From: Chlorobiaceae bacterium | GTDB lineage: Bacteria > Bacteroidota > Chlorobiia > Chlorobiales > Chlorobiaceae | Direction: 5' to 3' | DNA length: 64,000 bases | Assembly (NCBI GenBank): GCA_013335115.1 | Contig: JAAXWQ010000003.1 | Coordinates: 186,001-250,000, forward strand | In this document: piece after piece, positions 16,489-25,503 of the stretch | How positions within the stretch are numbered: position 1 is the first letter of the stretch | How the letters are laid out: each line of letters opens with the position of its first letter | The notes under the pieces: generated by a model | What the model was told of the DNA's origin: nothing | The model's input: only the letters and a program-made list of their open reading frames with translations | The model's database searches: none | Made by a program: the position numbers and the translations under genes

Positions 16489-17802
16489 ATGAAACCCTTG
16501 ATCGCCCTCGTCGGCCGGCCGAACGTCGGCAAATCGACCCTCTTCAACCGCATCCTCCGCGAACGGAGCGCCATCGTCGACCCCACTCCCGGCGTCACGC
16601 GCGACCGGCATATCAGCCCCGGCGAATGGCAGGGCAAGCAGTTCCTGCTCATGGACACCGGCGGCTATGCCCTGGAGAACGACACGATCAGCACGGCCAT
16701 GCTCGAACAGACGATGCGCGCCATCCAGGACGCTGACGCCATCATCTTCATCGTCGACGCACGTTCGGGACTCACCTACGTCGACCTCGACATCACCAAG
16801 ATCCTGCAGCGGACCTTCAAGGACAAGAAGATCTTCTTCGCCGTCAATAAGGTCGACAACCCACAGATCGCCCTCGAAGCCCAGACCCTCGTCAGGAGCG
16901 GGTTCACCGAACCCTATTTCATTTCGGCAAGGGACGGCAGCGGCGTGGCCGACATGCTCGAGGAGGTGCTTGAAACCCTGCCCTGCCCCGAAGGCGAGGG
17001 TATCGAAGAGGACCATACTATCAAGCTTGCGGTACTCGGGCGCCCGAACGTCGGCAAATCGAGCATGGTCAACACCTTGCTCGGCACCGAGCGCCTGATC
17101 GTCTCGGATATCCCCGGCACGACGCGCGACGCCATCGACAGCGTCTTCAAGCGCAACCAGCAGGAGCTCACGCTCATCGACACGGCCGGACTGCGCAAGC
17201 GGACCAAGATCGATGCCGGCATCGAGTACTACAGCTCACTACGCACCGAACGGGCGATCGAACGCTGCCACGTGGCGCTGGTGCTACTCGATGCCCAGCT
17301 CGGCCTCGAAAGCCAGGACATGAAGATCATCAACATGGCGATCGAGCGCAAGAAGGGGGTGGTCATCCTGGTCAACAAGTGGGACCTCGTCGAAAAGGAC
17401 TCCAAGACCAGCAAACGCTTCACCGACAACCTGGAGCAGCAGCTCGGCAACCTCGGCTACATCCCTGTCGTCTTCACCTCCGCACTGACGAAGAAGAACT
17501 GCTACCGGGCCATCGACATAGCTGTCGAAGTCGCCCTGTACCGCCGCCAGAAATTCAGCACCAGCTCGCTGAACCGCTTCCTGCAGGAGACGATCGCCAT
17601 GAGGCACCCATCGACCAAGTCGGGCAAGGAGCTGAAGATCAAGTACATGACCCAGATCGAATCGGGCCACCCCGTCTTCGCCTTCTTCTGCAACGACCCC
17701 GAGCTGCTCGAAAACAACTTCAGGCGCTTCCTCGAAAAACGCATCCGCGAAAGCTTCCCGCTACAAGGCATACCGATCACCATGAAGTTCGTCAGGAAGT
17801 AG
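16489..17802 (+). CDS. der: Ribosome-assembly GTPase Der (EngA)
   Basis: Essential GTPase for 50S subunit maturation, the only family with two tandem G domains. In 437 residues, GRPNVGKST occurs near 9-17 and GRPNVGKSS near 183-191, each with DTAG/DTGG switch II, NKVD and NKWD specificity motifs, and a C-terminal KH-like domain (about 350-437). This is the normal length. It stands alone between rplM and the Mrp gene, and a large palindrome lies 73 bp after its stop. Confidence 0.97.
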   Translation: MKPLIALVGRPNVGKSTLFNRILRERSAIVDPTPGVTRDRHISPGEWQGKQFLLMDTGGYALENDTISTAMLEQTMRAIQDADAIIFIVDARSGLTYVDLDITKILQRTFKDKKIFFAVNKVDNPQIALEAQTLVRSGFTEPYFISARDGSGVADMLEEVLETLPCPEGEGIEEDHTIKLAVLGRPNVGKSSMVNTLLGTERLIVSDIPGTTRDAIDSVFKRNQQELTLIDTAGLRKRTKIDAGIEYYSSLRTERAIERCHVALVLLDAQLGLESQDMKIINMAIERKKGVVILVNKWDLVEKDSKTSKRFTDNLEQQLGNLGYIPVVFTSALTKKNCYRAIDIAVEVALYRRQKFSTSSLNRFLQETIAMRHPSTKSGKELKIKYMTQIESGHPVFAFFCNDPELLENNFRRFLEKRIRESFPLQGIPITMKFVRK

Positions 17803-17874
17803 CCTTCGGCGCGGCGGGAACCGAAAAGCCTGAAGGCCGATTCTTGTAACGGCCTTAATAAAATGATCAGTCTA

Positions 17875-17921
17875 ATCGGTCCAATCGGTCAGATCAGACT
17901 GATCTGACCGATTGGACCGAT
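17875..17921. repeat. 47-base near-perfect palindrome (GATCTGACCGAT family)
   Basis: Twenty-three bases on each side pair perfectly around the single base 17898. The right half contains GATCTGACCGAT (17901-17912), repeated exactly at 60526-60537 and in pieces at 19447-19476. It lies between der and the Mrp gene, has no T-run, and could be a structural terminator-like element or a mobile palindromic repeat. Confidence 0.85.
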
Positions 17922-17959
17922 CGAAGATGTAACACAAACCATCAACTCACCCCGATATT

Positions 17960-19075
17960 ATGCTCGTAAACGAATCGCAGATCCTGGCGGCGCTGGGCAC
18001 CGTCATGGAACCCGACCTTGGCAGCGACCTCGTCTCGCTCGGCATGATCAGCGACGTCGCCGTCGACCAGGCTGGCAACGTCTCGTTCACGGTCACGCTG
18101 ACCACGCCGGCCTGCCCGATGAAGGAGTCGATCAAACAGTCGTGCATCTCCGCAATCAGGGCTGGCGTTCCCGACGCCGGATCCATCGACGTGAAGATGG
18201 ACGCGAAGGTCACCTCGTCGTGCAGCCACCACGGCGGTCACGGTGGCCACCATGGACACGCTGGCCATGGTGGCCACGGCGCGCCCCAGCGCATCCAGCT
18301 CGACAAGGTCAGGAACATCATCGCGGTCGCCTCGGGCAAAGGCGGCGTCGGCAAATCCACGGTAGCGGTCAACCTGGCCGTAAGCCTCGCGGAGTCGGGC
18401 GCAAAGGTCGGCCTGATCGACGCGGACCTCTACGGCCCGAGCATACCGACCATGTTCGGACTGCAGGACGCAAGGCCCGAACTCGTCGAAGGCAAGCTCA
18501 TCCCGATCGAGCAGTACGGCGTCAAGCTCATGTCTATCGGATTCCTCGTCGACAGCGAAACCGCCCTGATCTGGAGAGGCCCCATGGCCTCCAGCGCCAT
18601 CCGCCAGCTCATCACCGACGTCGACTGGCAGGAGCTCGACTACCTCATCTTCGACCTGCCCCCCGGCACCGGCGACATCCAGCTCACGCTGGTCCAGGCC
18701 CTGCCGCTCACCGGCACGGTCATCGTAACCACCCCGCAGGACGTGGCCCTCGCCGACGTCGCCAAGGCGGTCACCATGTTCCGCAAGGTAGAGGTGCCGA
18801 TCCTCGGCGTCGTGGAGAACATGAGCTGGTACGAACTGCCGGACGGTACGAAGGACTATATCTTCGGCAAGCAGGGCGGCGAGAAGTTCGCGAAGTCGAA
18901 CGCACTTCCCTTCCTCGGCTCGATCCCGATCGGCGGCGCGGTCCGTGAAGGCGGCGACAGCGGCAAACCGGCCATCATCGGGAACCCGGAAGCCCCGACC
19001 TCGGTGGCTGCAAGGAAGGTAGCCGGCGAGATCGCCCGGCAGGTATCCATCCTGAATGCCTCCTGCGCCAACTGA
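17960..19075 (+). CDS. apbC: Mrp/ApbC Fe-S cluster carrier ATPase with His-rich linker
   Basis: P-loop ATPase that carries and delivers iron-sulfur clusters. Residues of about 5-85 form an MIP18/DUF59 domain. Then comes a linker of about 25 residues with alternating His and Gly (HHGGHGGHHGHAGHGGHG), followed by the Mrp ATPase domain with GKGGVGKST (deviant Walker A), DADLYGPSIPTMFG, and DLPPGTGDIQLT. The usual C-x-x-C of the Mrp C-terminus is not evident: one Cys stands near the very end (LNASCAN), so cluster binding may differ or use a partner. A NifU-type protein follows after about 110 bp. The His-rich linker is an unusual metal-binding feature. Confidence 0.92.
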   Translation: MLVNESQILAALGTVMEPDLGSDLVSLGMISDVAVDQAGNVSFTVTLTTPACPMKESIKQSCISAIRAGVPDAGSIDVKMDAKVTSSCSHHGGHGGHHGHAGHGGHGAPQRIQLDKVRNIIAVASGKGGVGKSTVAVNLAVSLAESGAKVGLIDADLYGPSIPTMFGLQDARPELVEGKLIPIEQYGVKLMSIGFLVDSETALIWRGPMASSAIRQLITDVDWQELDYLIFDLPPGTGDIQLTLVQALPLTGTVIVTTPQDVALADVAKAVTMFRKVEVPILGVVENMSWYELPDGTKDYIFGKQGGEKFAKSNALPFLGSIPIGGAVREGGDSGKPAIIGNPEAPTSVAARKVAGEIARQVSILNASCAN

Positions 19076-19185
19076 AGAGATGGAATCATCTTGTTTTTTT
19101 CGCGGGGGCGAGTGATATTAGGTCTGGCGCCTGAAACCCGGCGCCCCCATTTTTCACCCAACACAACGCACAACCAGGATTCATC

Positions 19186-19437
19186 ATGAAGGATTACCTG
19201 CCAAACAGCGACCCACTTTACGACAGAGTCATCAACGCGCTCGAAACCGTTCGTCCCTACCTGCAGGTCGACGGCGGCGACTGCCAGCTTGTCGGCATCA
19301 CCAAGGAGATGGTCGTGGACGTCAAACTCCTCGGTGCCTGCGGCTCCTGCCCCATGAGCACGCTCACCCTCCGCGCCGGCGTGGAACAGGCCATCAAGAA
19401 AGCCATCCCCGAAATCACCCGCGTCGAGCAGGCTTGA
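19186..19437 (+). CDS. NifU C-terminal-domain Fe-S scaffold protein
   Basis: 83-residue stand-alone NifU-C domain. The DGGDCQLVGI strand and the cluster-binding GACGSCPMST (C-x2-C) are present, followed by a helix LRAGVEQAIKKAIPEI. Such proteins hold a [4Fe-4S] or [2Fe-2S] cluster between two monomers and pass it to apo-proteins. It stands just downstream of the Mrp carrier, which fits a shared Fe-S supply role for a phototroph rich in Fe-S enzymes. It ends upstream of a strong bidirectional hairpin. Confidence 0.93.
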   Translation: MKDYLPNSDPLYDRVINALETVRPYLQVDGGDCQLVGITKEMVVDVKLLGACGSCPMSTLTLRAGVEQAIKKAIPEITRVEQA

Positions 19438-19446
19438 TTGAAAGAA

Positions 19447-19476
19447 TCTGGCGGATCTGACGGATCCGACCGATCG
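19447..19476. repeat. GATCTGAC / GACCGAT element
   Basis: Contains GGATCTGACGGATCCGACCG, built from the same words as the palindromes at 17875 and 60513. It lies immediately before the 19480-19527 hairpin. Confidence 0.6.
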
Positions 19477-19479
19477 TGA

Positions 19480-19527
19480 GCATAAAAGAGAGAAGGCTGC
19501 CGTTGGGCAGCCTTCTCTCTTTTATGC
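19480..19527. terminator. Long bidirectional terminator between nifU-like gene and ftsK
   Basis: A perfect 22-bp stem (19480-19501 with 19506-19527) and a four-base loop GTTG. The stem ends carry A-rich and T-rich tracts, so it works for both convergent genes. The ftsK stop codon is five bases away. Confidence 0.88.
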
Positions 19528-19532
19528 CGGTT

Positions 19533-22016
19533 TCAGTCGAGGTTCCGGAGCAGGAGCTCCAGCGAGTCCTCGTTCCTGATGAGCACCTCGCGGGGCTTGC
19601 TTCCGTCGCCGGCGCTCACGATGCCGCATTCGTAGAGCTGGTCCATCACCCTTCCGGCACGGCTGAAGCCGAGCCTGAGGCGCCGCTGCAAGAGCGAGAC
19701 GCTTGCCTGCTGGTGCATGACGACCAGCCTTGCAGCCTCTTCGAACATACTGTCGCGCCCGTCGCGGTCCTGTCCCGGGCCGGCAGTATCCCCTTTGCCG
19801 TTGCCGGCTTCGGGCAACGAGTAGTCGTCCTTCTGCTCGGGCTGCGAACCGATGAACGAAGTGATCGCCTCCACCTCTTCCGACGAGACATAGGGGCACT
19901 GGACACGGTCAGGCTTGGGCATCCTGGCCGACTGGAAGAGCATGTCGCCGTTGCCGAGCAACTGGTCGGCGCCCGAGACATCGAGGATCGTGCGCGAATC
20001 GACCTTGCTGGCCACCTGGAAGGCGATGCGCGACGGGAAATTCGCCTTGATGACGCCGGTGATGATGTCCACCGACGGGCGCTGCGTGGCTACGATCAGG
20101 TGGATGCCGACAGCCCTGGCCATCTGGGCGAGCCTGGCGATCGGCTCCTCGACTTCCCTGCCGGCGGTGATCATCAGGTCGGCAAGCTCATCGATGACAA
20201 CCACGAGGTAGAACATCGCCTCGCCGGGCATTTTCCGGTTGTATTCGCGGATGTTGCGCACGCCGCCCTTCTCAAGCATCTCGTACCGGTGCTCCATTTC
20301 GCGGACGACCGACTGCAGGGCTCCCGACGCCTTCTTGGGGTCGGTGATGATGATCTGGTCCTCAAGCCCCCTGATCTTGGGCAGGAAATGGTTCTTCAGC
20401 TTCTGGTACTGGGAGAGCTCGACCCGCTTGGGATCAATGAGCACGAACTTGACCTCATCCGGCCGCTTCGCGTAAAGCAGGCTCGTCAGGATCACGTTGA
20501 TCGCAACCGACTTGCCGGCCCCCGTCGCGCCGGCGATCAGCAGATGCGGCATCGTCGCCAAGTCTTCGACCAGCACCTCGTTCGAGATGGTCTTGCCGAG
20601 GGCGATCGGCAAGGCCATGGTGCTGTTCTTGAACTTCTCGACCTGGAGCACGGAACGCATCAGGACGTTCTTGGGCTTGATGTTCGGAATCTCCACGCCG
20701 ATGGCGTTCTTGCCCGGGATGGGGGCGATGATCCTGATGCCGCCCGAAGAGGAGGCGAGCGCCATGGCCAGGTCGTTCTCCAGCGTCTTGACCCTGCTGA
20801 TCTTCACGCTCGGGTCCAACTCAAGCTCAAACAGCGTCACGCGCGGGCCGACGGTCGTGGATATCTTCACCACCTCGATCTTGTAGATCTTCAGCTTCTC
20901 GAGGAGGCGGCTCTTGCTCTCGGCGAGATGCCGCTCGTCGTAGACCGCCTCGTCATCCCGCGGCACCTGAAGCAGGTCGATCGAGGGGAAACGATAAGGC
21001 ACCCAATCTTTCGTGCGGACCTTCATGCTGCGCTCGTCGAGATCGGCCTCCCGCTCGTGGATTCCCTGCGTAATGACCATCTCGGGACCGTCGTCGCCGG
21101 AGGCGGGAAAATCCGGCACGGATTCAGGCCCTTCGACAGGAACAACGGTCGGTGGCATCGGGGCATCAGCCTCCCACGGAGGAGCCGACGGACCGTCAAC
21201 GGGCACGGAGACCGCGACCGGTGCAGGAGCCTTCACCGGCTTGGCGGTCTCCTTCAAGGCGGCGGTCTTCGTCTTCTCCACGGCCTTCTCCCTCTCCCTG
21301 GACTCTTTTACCGCGTCGCGTTCGGATTTCCGTGAAGCCTTCAGCGCATCCTTCTCCGCGCGGAGCCTCGTCTTCTCGGCCTTGTATGCAGCCATGGACC
21401 GCGACACCTTGCCGAAGAAGGCAAACGTCGACGAGGCCGTCCGGGAGATCACCCCGCGCCCCGTGAGGAAGACGAGTGCCGCACCGAAGGTCAGGGAGAG
21501 CGCCCATGCGCCGGCAGGGCCGATCACCCGCGAAAGGAACTCGGCGACCATGCGCCCGATTGCACCGGACATGTTGTCGCTGAAGGAAGCCCAGGTCAGG
21601 CCGAAGACGATCGAAAGATCAAACGAGATCAGGAGGGCGAAAACCATGAACAGCCCTGCCGGCCCGAAGGGGCGACGGCGAAGCATCTTCCAGCCCAGCA
21701 CGAAGAAGGAGAAGATCGGGATGACTGACGGGTAGCCGAACAGGTCGTGGATGAAAAAGGCGGAGATCCTCGGCCCGAACAACCCGAAGGGATTGCTGAT
21801 CTGCAGAGCGACCGCCTTGGCGGCCGGACTGAAGACATCGTACCAGGCCAGCGTCGAGGTGTAGATCTCGAAACGTTCGGGATAGAACGGATAATAAAGC
21901 ACGGCGGCAGAGCCGAAAAGCGACAGCAGCATCAGGACGATGCCGCCCGCTTCCCTGACCAGGTTCTCCTTGCTGATGGCCTTGATGCCGCGAAGGATCT
22001 TTATAAAAGGCATCAT
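19533..22016 (-). CDS. ftsK: DNA translocase FtsK/SpoIIIE family
   Basis: Septum-anchored motor that pumps chromosome ends to each daughter cell and promotes dimer resolution. The 827 residues have four to five N-terminal membrane helices (about 25-190), a charged linker rich in Lys/Glu then Pro (about 205-310), and a motor domain with FtsK alpha/beta parts: GATGAGKSVAINV Walker A, VVIDELADLM Walker B, and ATQRPSVDIITGVIK. A C-terminal winged-helix gamma domain (SLLQRRLRLGFSRAGRVMDQL) reads KOPS-like DNA. It begins nine bases after gcvT and is likely co-transcribed with it. Confidence 0.95.
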   Translation of the reverse strand: MMPFIKILRGIKAISKENLVREAGGIVLMLLSLFGSAAVLYYPFYPERFEIYTSTLAWYDVFSPAAKAVALQISNPFGLFGPRISAFFIHDLFGYPSVIPIFSFFVLGWKMLRRRPFGPAGLFMVFALLISFDLSIVFGLTWASFSDNMSGAIGRMVAEFLSRVIGPAGAWALSLTFGAALVFLTGRGVISRTASSTFAFFGKVSRSMAAYKAEKTRLRAEKDALKASRKSERDAVKESREREKAVEKTKTAALKETAKPVKAPAPVAVSVPVDGPSAPPWEADAPMPPTVVPVEGPESVPDFPASGDDGPEMVITQGIHEREADLDERSMKVRTKDWVPYRFPSIDLLQVPRDDEAVYDERHLAESKSRLLEKLKIYKIEVVKISTTVGPRVTLFELELDPSVKISRVKTLENDLAMALASSSGGIRIIAPIPGKNAIGVEIPNIKPKNVLMRSVLQVEKFKNSTMALPIALGKTISNEVLVEDLATMPHLLIAGATGAGKSVAINVILTSLLYAKRPDEVKFVLIDPKRVELSQYQKLKNHFLPKIRGLEDQIIITDPKKASGALQSVVREMEHRYEMLEKGGVRNIREYNRKMPGEAMFYLVVVIDELADLMITAGREVEEPIARLAQMARAVGIHLIVATQRPSVDIITGVIKANFPSRIAFQVASKVDSRTILDVSGADQLLGNGDMLFQSARMPKPDRVQCPYVSSEEVEAITSFIGSQPEQKDDYSLPEAGNGKGDTAGPGQDRDGRDSMFEEAARLVVMHQQASVSLLQRRLRLGFSRAGRVMDQLYECGIVSAGDGSKPREVLIRNEDSLELLLRNLD

Positions 22017-22025
22017 GCTGGCGTA

Positions 22026-23123
22026 TCAGGCTCTTTCGACATGGACGAACGGCAAGGGCCTGACCGAAGCCGACTGCAGCACCCCACGGATCTCGACGAA
22101 CAGCCGGGTTCCGACGGCCGTGTACTCGAAGAGCACGCTCGCCGTGCCGATCGGCTCCTGGAGCGTAGGCGACATGGTACCGCTGCAGACCCGGCCGATC
22201 TCCTGGTGGTCGCTGTTGAAGACCTTGAAGCCCTGGCGGGGGATGGCGCGACCTTCCATGGCAAAACCGACAAGGCCGTTCCTGGGATCGATCTCGACCT
22301 GCTGGCAGGCCTGCTTGCCGATGAAGTTGTGCTTGCCCATCTTGACGACCCACTTCAGGCGCGCCTCAAGCGGGTTGACGTCGCGCTCGATCTCGTGCCC
22401 GTAGAGCGAGTAGCCCATTTCGAGCCGGAGCGTATCGCGGGCGCCAAGGCCGATCGGCTGGATGCCGTCCTGCCGTCCCGCCTCTGCCAGCGCAGACCAG
22501 AGCGGCAGCGCCTGCTCGTTCGGCAGGCAGATTTCGACCCCCGCTTCGCCAGTGTAGCCGGTGCGGGCAACCATGATCTCCGAACCCTCGAAGGCGATGG
22601 TGGCGAAATGGAACGAACCGAGGCTGCGCAGTCCTTCGCCCGGGAAGACCCGATCGAGGATATCCATGGATTTCGGCCCCTGCAGGGCAATCAGCGACAG
22701 TTCGGAGGTACGGTCCTCGAGCGTCACGCCATCGAACTCGCGGAGGTGTCCGGCGATCCACTCGTAATCCTTTGCACAATTGCTCGCGTTGACGATCAGG
22801 AAAAAGGTGTCGGCGCTGATCCTGTAGACGATCAGGTCGTCGACGATTCCCCCGTCGGGGTAGAGCATGAGCGTGTACTGCGCCTGGCCGTCGACAATCC
22901 TGGAGAGGTCGTTGGTGGTCAGGTACTGCAGGAACTCCAGTGCCCTCGCGCCCCTGACGGAGAAGTTGCCCATGTGGGAGACATCGAAAAGTCCTGCGGC
23001 TTCACGCACCGCCCGGTGCTCGGCGATGATGCCGGCATACTGCACGGGCATCAGGAATCCGCCGAAATCGATGATTTTGGCTCCGGCTTGCTCATGCCAG
23101 GAATACAGCGCTGTTTTTTTCAT
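22026..23123 (-). CDS. gcvT: Glycine cleavage system T protein (aminomethyltransferase)
   Basis: Transfers the methylene group from aminomethyl-lipoyl H protein to tetrahydrofolate, releasing ammonia. 365 residues of usual length. Folate-binding segments such as DVSHMGNFSVRG, RTGYTGEAGVEICLPN, and LGARDTLRLEMGYSLYGHE are present. The other glycine cleavage genes are not adjacent. The upstream region (23124-23282) was inspected for a glycine riboswitch and none is seen. ftsK follows after nine bases. Confidence 0.96.
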   Translation of the reverse strand: MKKTALYSWHEQAGAKIIDFGGFLMPVQYAGIIAEHRAVREAAGLFDVSHMGNFSVRGARALEFLQYLTTNDLSRIVDGQAQYTLMLYPDGGIVDDLIVYRISADTFFLIVNASNCAKDYEWIAGHLREFDGVTLEDRTSELSLIALQGPKSMDILDRVFPGEGLRSLGSFHFATIAFEGSEIMVARTGYTGEAGVEICLPNEQALPLWSALAEAGRQDGIQPIGLGARDTLRLEMGYSLYGHEIERDVNPLEARLKWVVKMGKHNFIGKQACQQVEIDPRNGLVGFAMEGRAIPRQGFKVFNSDHQEIGRVCSGTMSPTLQEPIGTASVLFEYTAVGTRLFVEIRGVLQSASVRPLPFVHVERA

Positions 23124-23282
23124 TGAAACTCTCTGCTGAGGCGTTGTGTACAGATGGAAACTGATTTGTAAAAAAACATTTCAGGGTAAACAATCAAAGC
23201 AGTTTATGCAACTGCACGATAAAGGGTTACGGCCCAGGCGCCAGTGCGCGTAATCCCGGCCCGCCGTGTCCGCCCGATATGG

Positions 23283-23930
23283 CTAATCGCGGGCATTACC
23301 GATAATCATCACGTCAGGAAGTTCGTTGCGGTCGTCTCCGCTTCTCTGAAAATTGCTCCGCAACAGCTCTCCGCAACGATTCACGGCAGCAAGGATCGAC
23401 GCCCCCTGGCTGCCGTCCCTGATCCCTTGCGTGATCATGGCAACGATACCGTTCCAGGCATCCCGGCCGACCTTCGCATCGATGCCCGTATCGGCAAGCA
23501 CCCTGACGCTGCGTTCGAACAGGGAAATGTAGATGAGGATGCCGGTACGCTCCCGGGTTTCATGCACCTTCCTGCGGTAAAACGACGCGATGGCAGCCTC
23601 CCCGACCGCTTCAGCCATCTCCCTCCGGCTAACGAACAGGCGTTTCAGGCGGGGAATGCGCCTGAAAGCTTCATTCGCCGCGATGAACAATGGCACGAAC
23701 AGCGACAGGAACAGCCAGAGGCTCTCGCTGTGGAGTAGCAGGGACCCGACGACCGAAAGCGCCAGGGCGACGGCTACGCTACCACCCAAAGCCGCCGCAG
23801 GGTAGTCGCTGCTCGACCCGACGGCCATAACCACGATCTCGCCCGACGTCGAGGCCTCCATCTCCCGGACCCTCTTCTCGATAGCCAGGCGCTCGGCGGC
23901 AGTCAGGAACTTCTGGATGTTATGCTTCAT
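23283..23930 (-). CDS. TPM-domain (TLP18.3/Psb32-like) protein
   Basis: 215 residues from the ATG at 23930. An N-terminal TPM-like domain begins NIQKFLTAAERLAIEKRV and has the STSGEIVV strand. Two membrane helices follow (about 47-90), then ARIAERTGILIYISLFERSVRVLAD-type core residues and a conserved soluble domain with IDAKVGRDAWNGIVAMI. This is the YgcG/DUF477 family, related to plant photosystem II repair protein TLP18.3; the bacterial role is uncertain. Longer in-frame starts run into the Gly-rich end of the neighbouring gene and are rejected. It is the last gene of lemA-TPM-TPM. Confidence 0.82.
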   Translation of the reverse strand: MKHNIQKFLTAAERLAIEKRVREMEASTSGEIVVMAVGSSSDYPAAALGGSVAVALALSVVGSLLLHSESLWLFLSLFVPLFIAANEAFRRIPRLKRLFVSRREMAEAVGEAAIASFYRRKVHETRERTGILIYISLFERSVRVLADTGIDAKVGRDAWNGIVAMITQGIRDGSQGASILAAVNRCGELLRSNFQRSGDDRNELPDVMIIGNARD

Positions 23931-23964
23931 ATCCTGTGATTCCGGAAATTGATGATCCGAGCCC

Positions 23965-24723
23965 TTACCAGTCGCCGGAAGCTCCACCGCCACCGAACCC
24001 GCCGCCGCCGCCGAAACCGCCCCCGTCTGAACCGCCGAACCCGCCACCCGCAGAAAAGCCGCCGGAGCCTGGCCCACCGAAGATGAACGGGCCACCATGG
24101 CGATGACCGGAGGTGATTCGAAGGTAGATAAACAGCACGATCAGTATGATGAAAACCAACGGTATCGATGGACGACCGCCGTTACGCGCCCCCTTTTTAC
24201 CGGGTACCGGCGCCGTGAACTCCCCCTTGGCCGACGCCACGAGTGCATCGGCGGCCCCGATGAAGCCCGGGTCGAAATCACCTTTCGCAAAGGCAGGCTT
24301 GATGATATCGGCGATGATCCGGCCGGACTGGAGGTCGGTCACGCGTCCCTCGAGCCCGTATCCAACCTCGATCCGGACTTTACGATCCCCCTTCGAGACG
24401 ATGAGCAGGATACCGTTGTCACGCGCCTTGTCACCCAGCTTCCAGGCCTCGGCCACCCTGATCGAATACTCCTCGATCGGCTCCCCTCCAAGGGATTGGA
24501 CCGTCAGGATGGCAATCTGTGTCGACTCTTCAGCCTCAAGGGCGGCAAATTTCCGTTCAATCTCCCCGCGTGCGGCGGGCGAAATCATGCCGGCGTAGTC
24601 GTTCACCCTTGCGCTCAGCGCCGGCACCGGTGGGAACGCGGCCTTGACGGGCGTCGCCGCAAGCAGGGCCAGCAGCAGCATGAACGCCTGCACGAGCCAA
24701 CCGGAAACCGCTCGGCGATTCAT
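23965..24723 (-). CDS. YgcG-type TPM-domain membrane protein with Gly-rich tail
   Basis: 252 residues: N-terminal signal peptide (about 1-28, ending TPVKAAF), periplasmic TPM domain (about 35-160) with the family's ESTQIAILTVQSLGGEPIEEY, DNGILLIVSKGDRKVRIEVGYGLEG and a closing membrane helix at about 188-203, and a glycine-rich tail of GGGFGG repeats. This is the standard YgcG architecture. It lies 11 bases after lemA and 34 before the second TPM gene. The family is linked to envelope stress and phospholipid or photosystem maintenance in different organisms; function here is unknown. Confidence 0.9.
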   Translation of the reverse strand: MNRRAVSGWLVQAFMLLLALLAATPVKAAFPPVPALSARVNDYAGMISPAARGEIERKFAALEAEESTQIAILTVQSLGGEPIEEYSIRVAEAWKLGDKARDNGILLIVSKGDRKVRIEVGYGLEGRVTDLQSGRIIADIIKPAFAKGDFDPGFIGAADALVASAKGEFTAPVPGKKGARNGGRPSIPLVFIILIVLFIYLRITSGHRHGGPFIFGGPGSGGFSAGGGFGGSDGGGFGGGGGFGGGGASGDW

Positions 24724-24734
24724 CGACGGAGTGC

Positions 24735-25322
24735 TCAGAATTTCACCTGGGGCACGGCCCGGGCAGCATCGTCAGCCTTGAAGTACTCCTTGGGCTTGAG
24801 CTTGAGCAGCACACCGTTAGTCATCGAGTTCGGGAACTGGCGTAGAGAGTAGTTGAACACCTCGACCGACTCGTTGTACCGCTGGCGGGAGACGCTGATC
24901 CGGTTCTCGGTGCCTTCGAGCTGCACCTGCAGGTCGCGGAAGTTCTGGGTAGCCTTCAGCTCGGGGTAGCGCTCGACGGCAACCAGCAGCCTTGAAAGTG
25001 AAGATGAAAGCTGCCCCTGGGCCGACTGGAACTTCGACATCGCCGCCGGATCGCTCAGCATCTGCGGGGTAAGCTGGATAGAGGTCGCCTTGGCCCGTGC
25101 TTCGATGACCGCGGTAAGGGTCTCCTTCTCGAAATTGGCCGCCCCCCTGACCGTGGCCACGAGGTTGGGCACCAGGTCGGAACGGCGCTGGAGCTGCGAC
25201 TCGAGGTCGCCCCAGGCACGGTTGACCGCCTCCTCGTTCTGCTGCATGGTGTTGTATCCACACCCGTTGAGCATGACAAGTGCGATCAGGAAAGGAAAAA
25301 CTCTTGCGATGTATCGGATCAT
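24735..25322 (-). CDS. LemA family lipoprotein
   Basis: 195 residues with a lipobox LNGC, then the LemA core: [52 protein letters not shown], and [24 protein letters not shown]. LemA proteins are helical, envelope-anchored and poorly understood. The start at 25322 is fixed by GAGGAG nine bases upstream; longer frames run into the next promoter. It opens a three-gene operon with two TPM-domain proteins, a pairing seen in many phyla. Confidence 0.93.
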   Translation of the reverse strand: MIRYIARVFPFLIALVMLNGCGYNTMQQNEEAVNRAWGDLESQLQRRSDLVPNLVATVRGAANFEKETLTAVIEARAKATSIQLTPQMLSDPAAMSKFQSAQGQLSSSLSRLLVAVERYPELKATQNFRDLQVQLEGTENRISVSRQRYNESVEVFNYSLRQFPNSMTNGVLLKLKPKEYFKADDAARAVPQVKF

Positions 25323-25503
25323 TCGTGGCTCCTCGATGGTTGTGTACGATGCTACGGAAAAATATAACATTCGCGACCACCCCCTCAAACATTCATCCAG
25401 GAGATATGAAGCGGTGGGTAGCGAATATGCACATCATGAGGTAACTTCCGGTTATGGTGACGGAAGCGCCCGGCCGCCATTCCACCCCCAAACCCCCGAC
25501 CAT

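Noticed and set aside
23124-23282. Possible glycine riboswitch before gcvT
   Set aside because: Read on the minus strand, the conserved glycine riboswitch core words are absent; only a GC-rich hairpin of uncertain role (about 23224-23259) is seen.
25090-25503. Upstream extension of the PorV/PorQ-like gene
   Set aside because: It lacks coding character, crosses the lemA promoter, and would hide the signal peptide at 25504.
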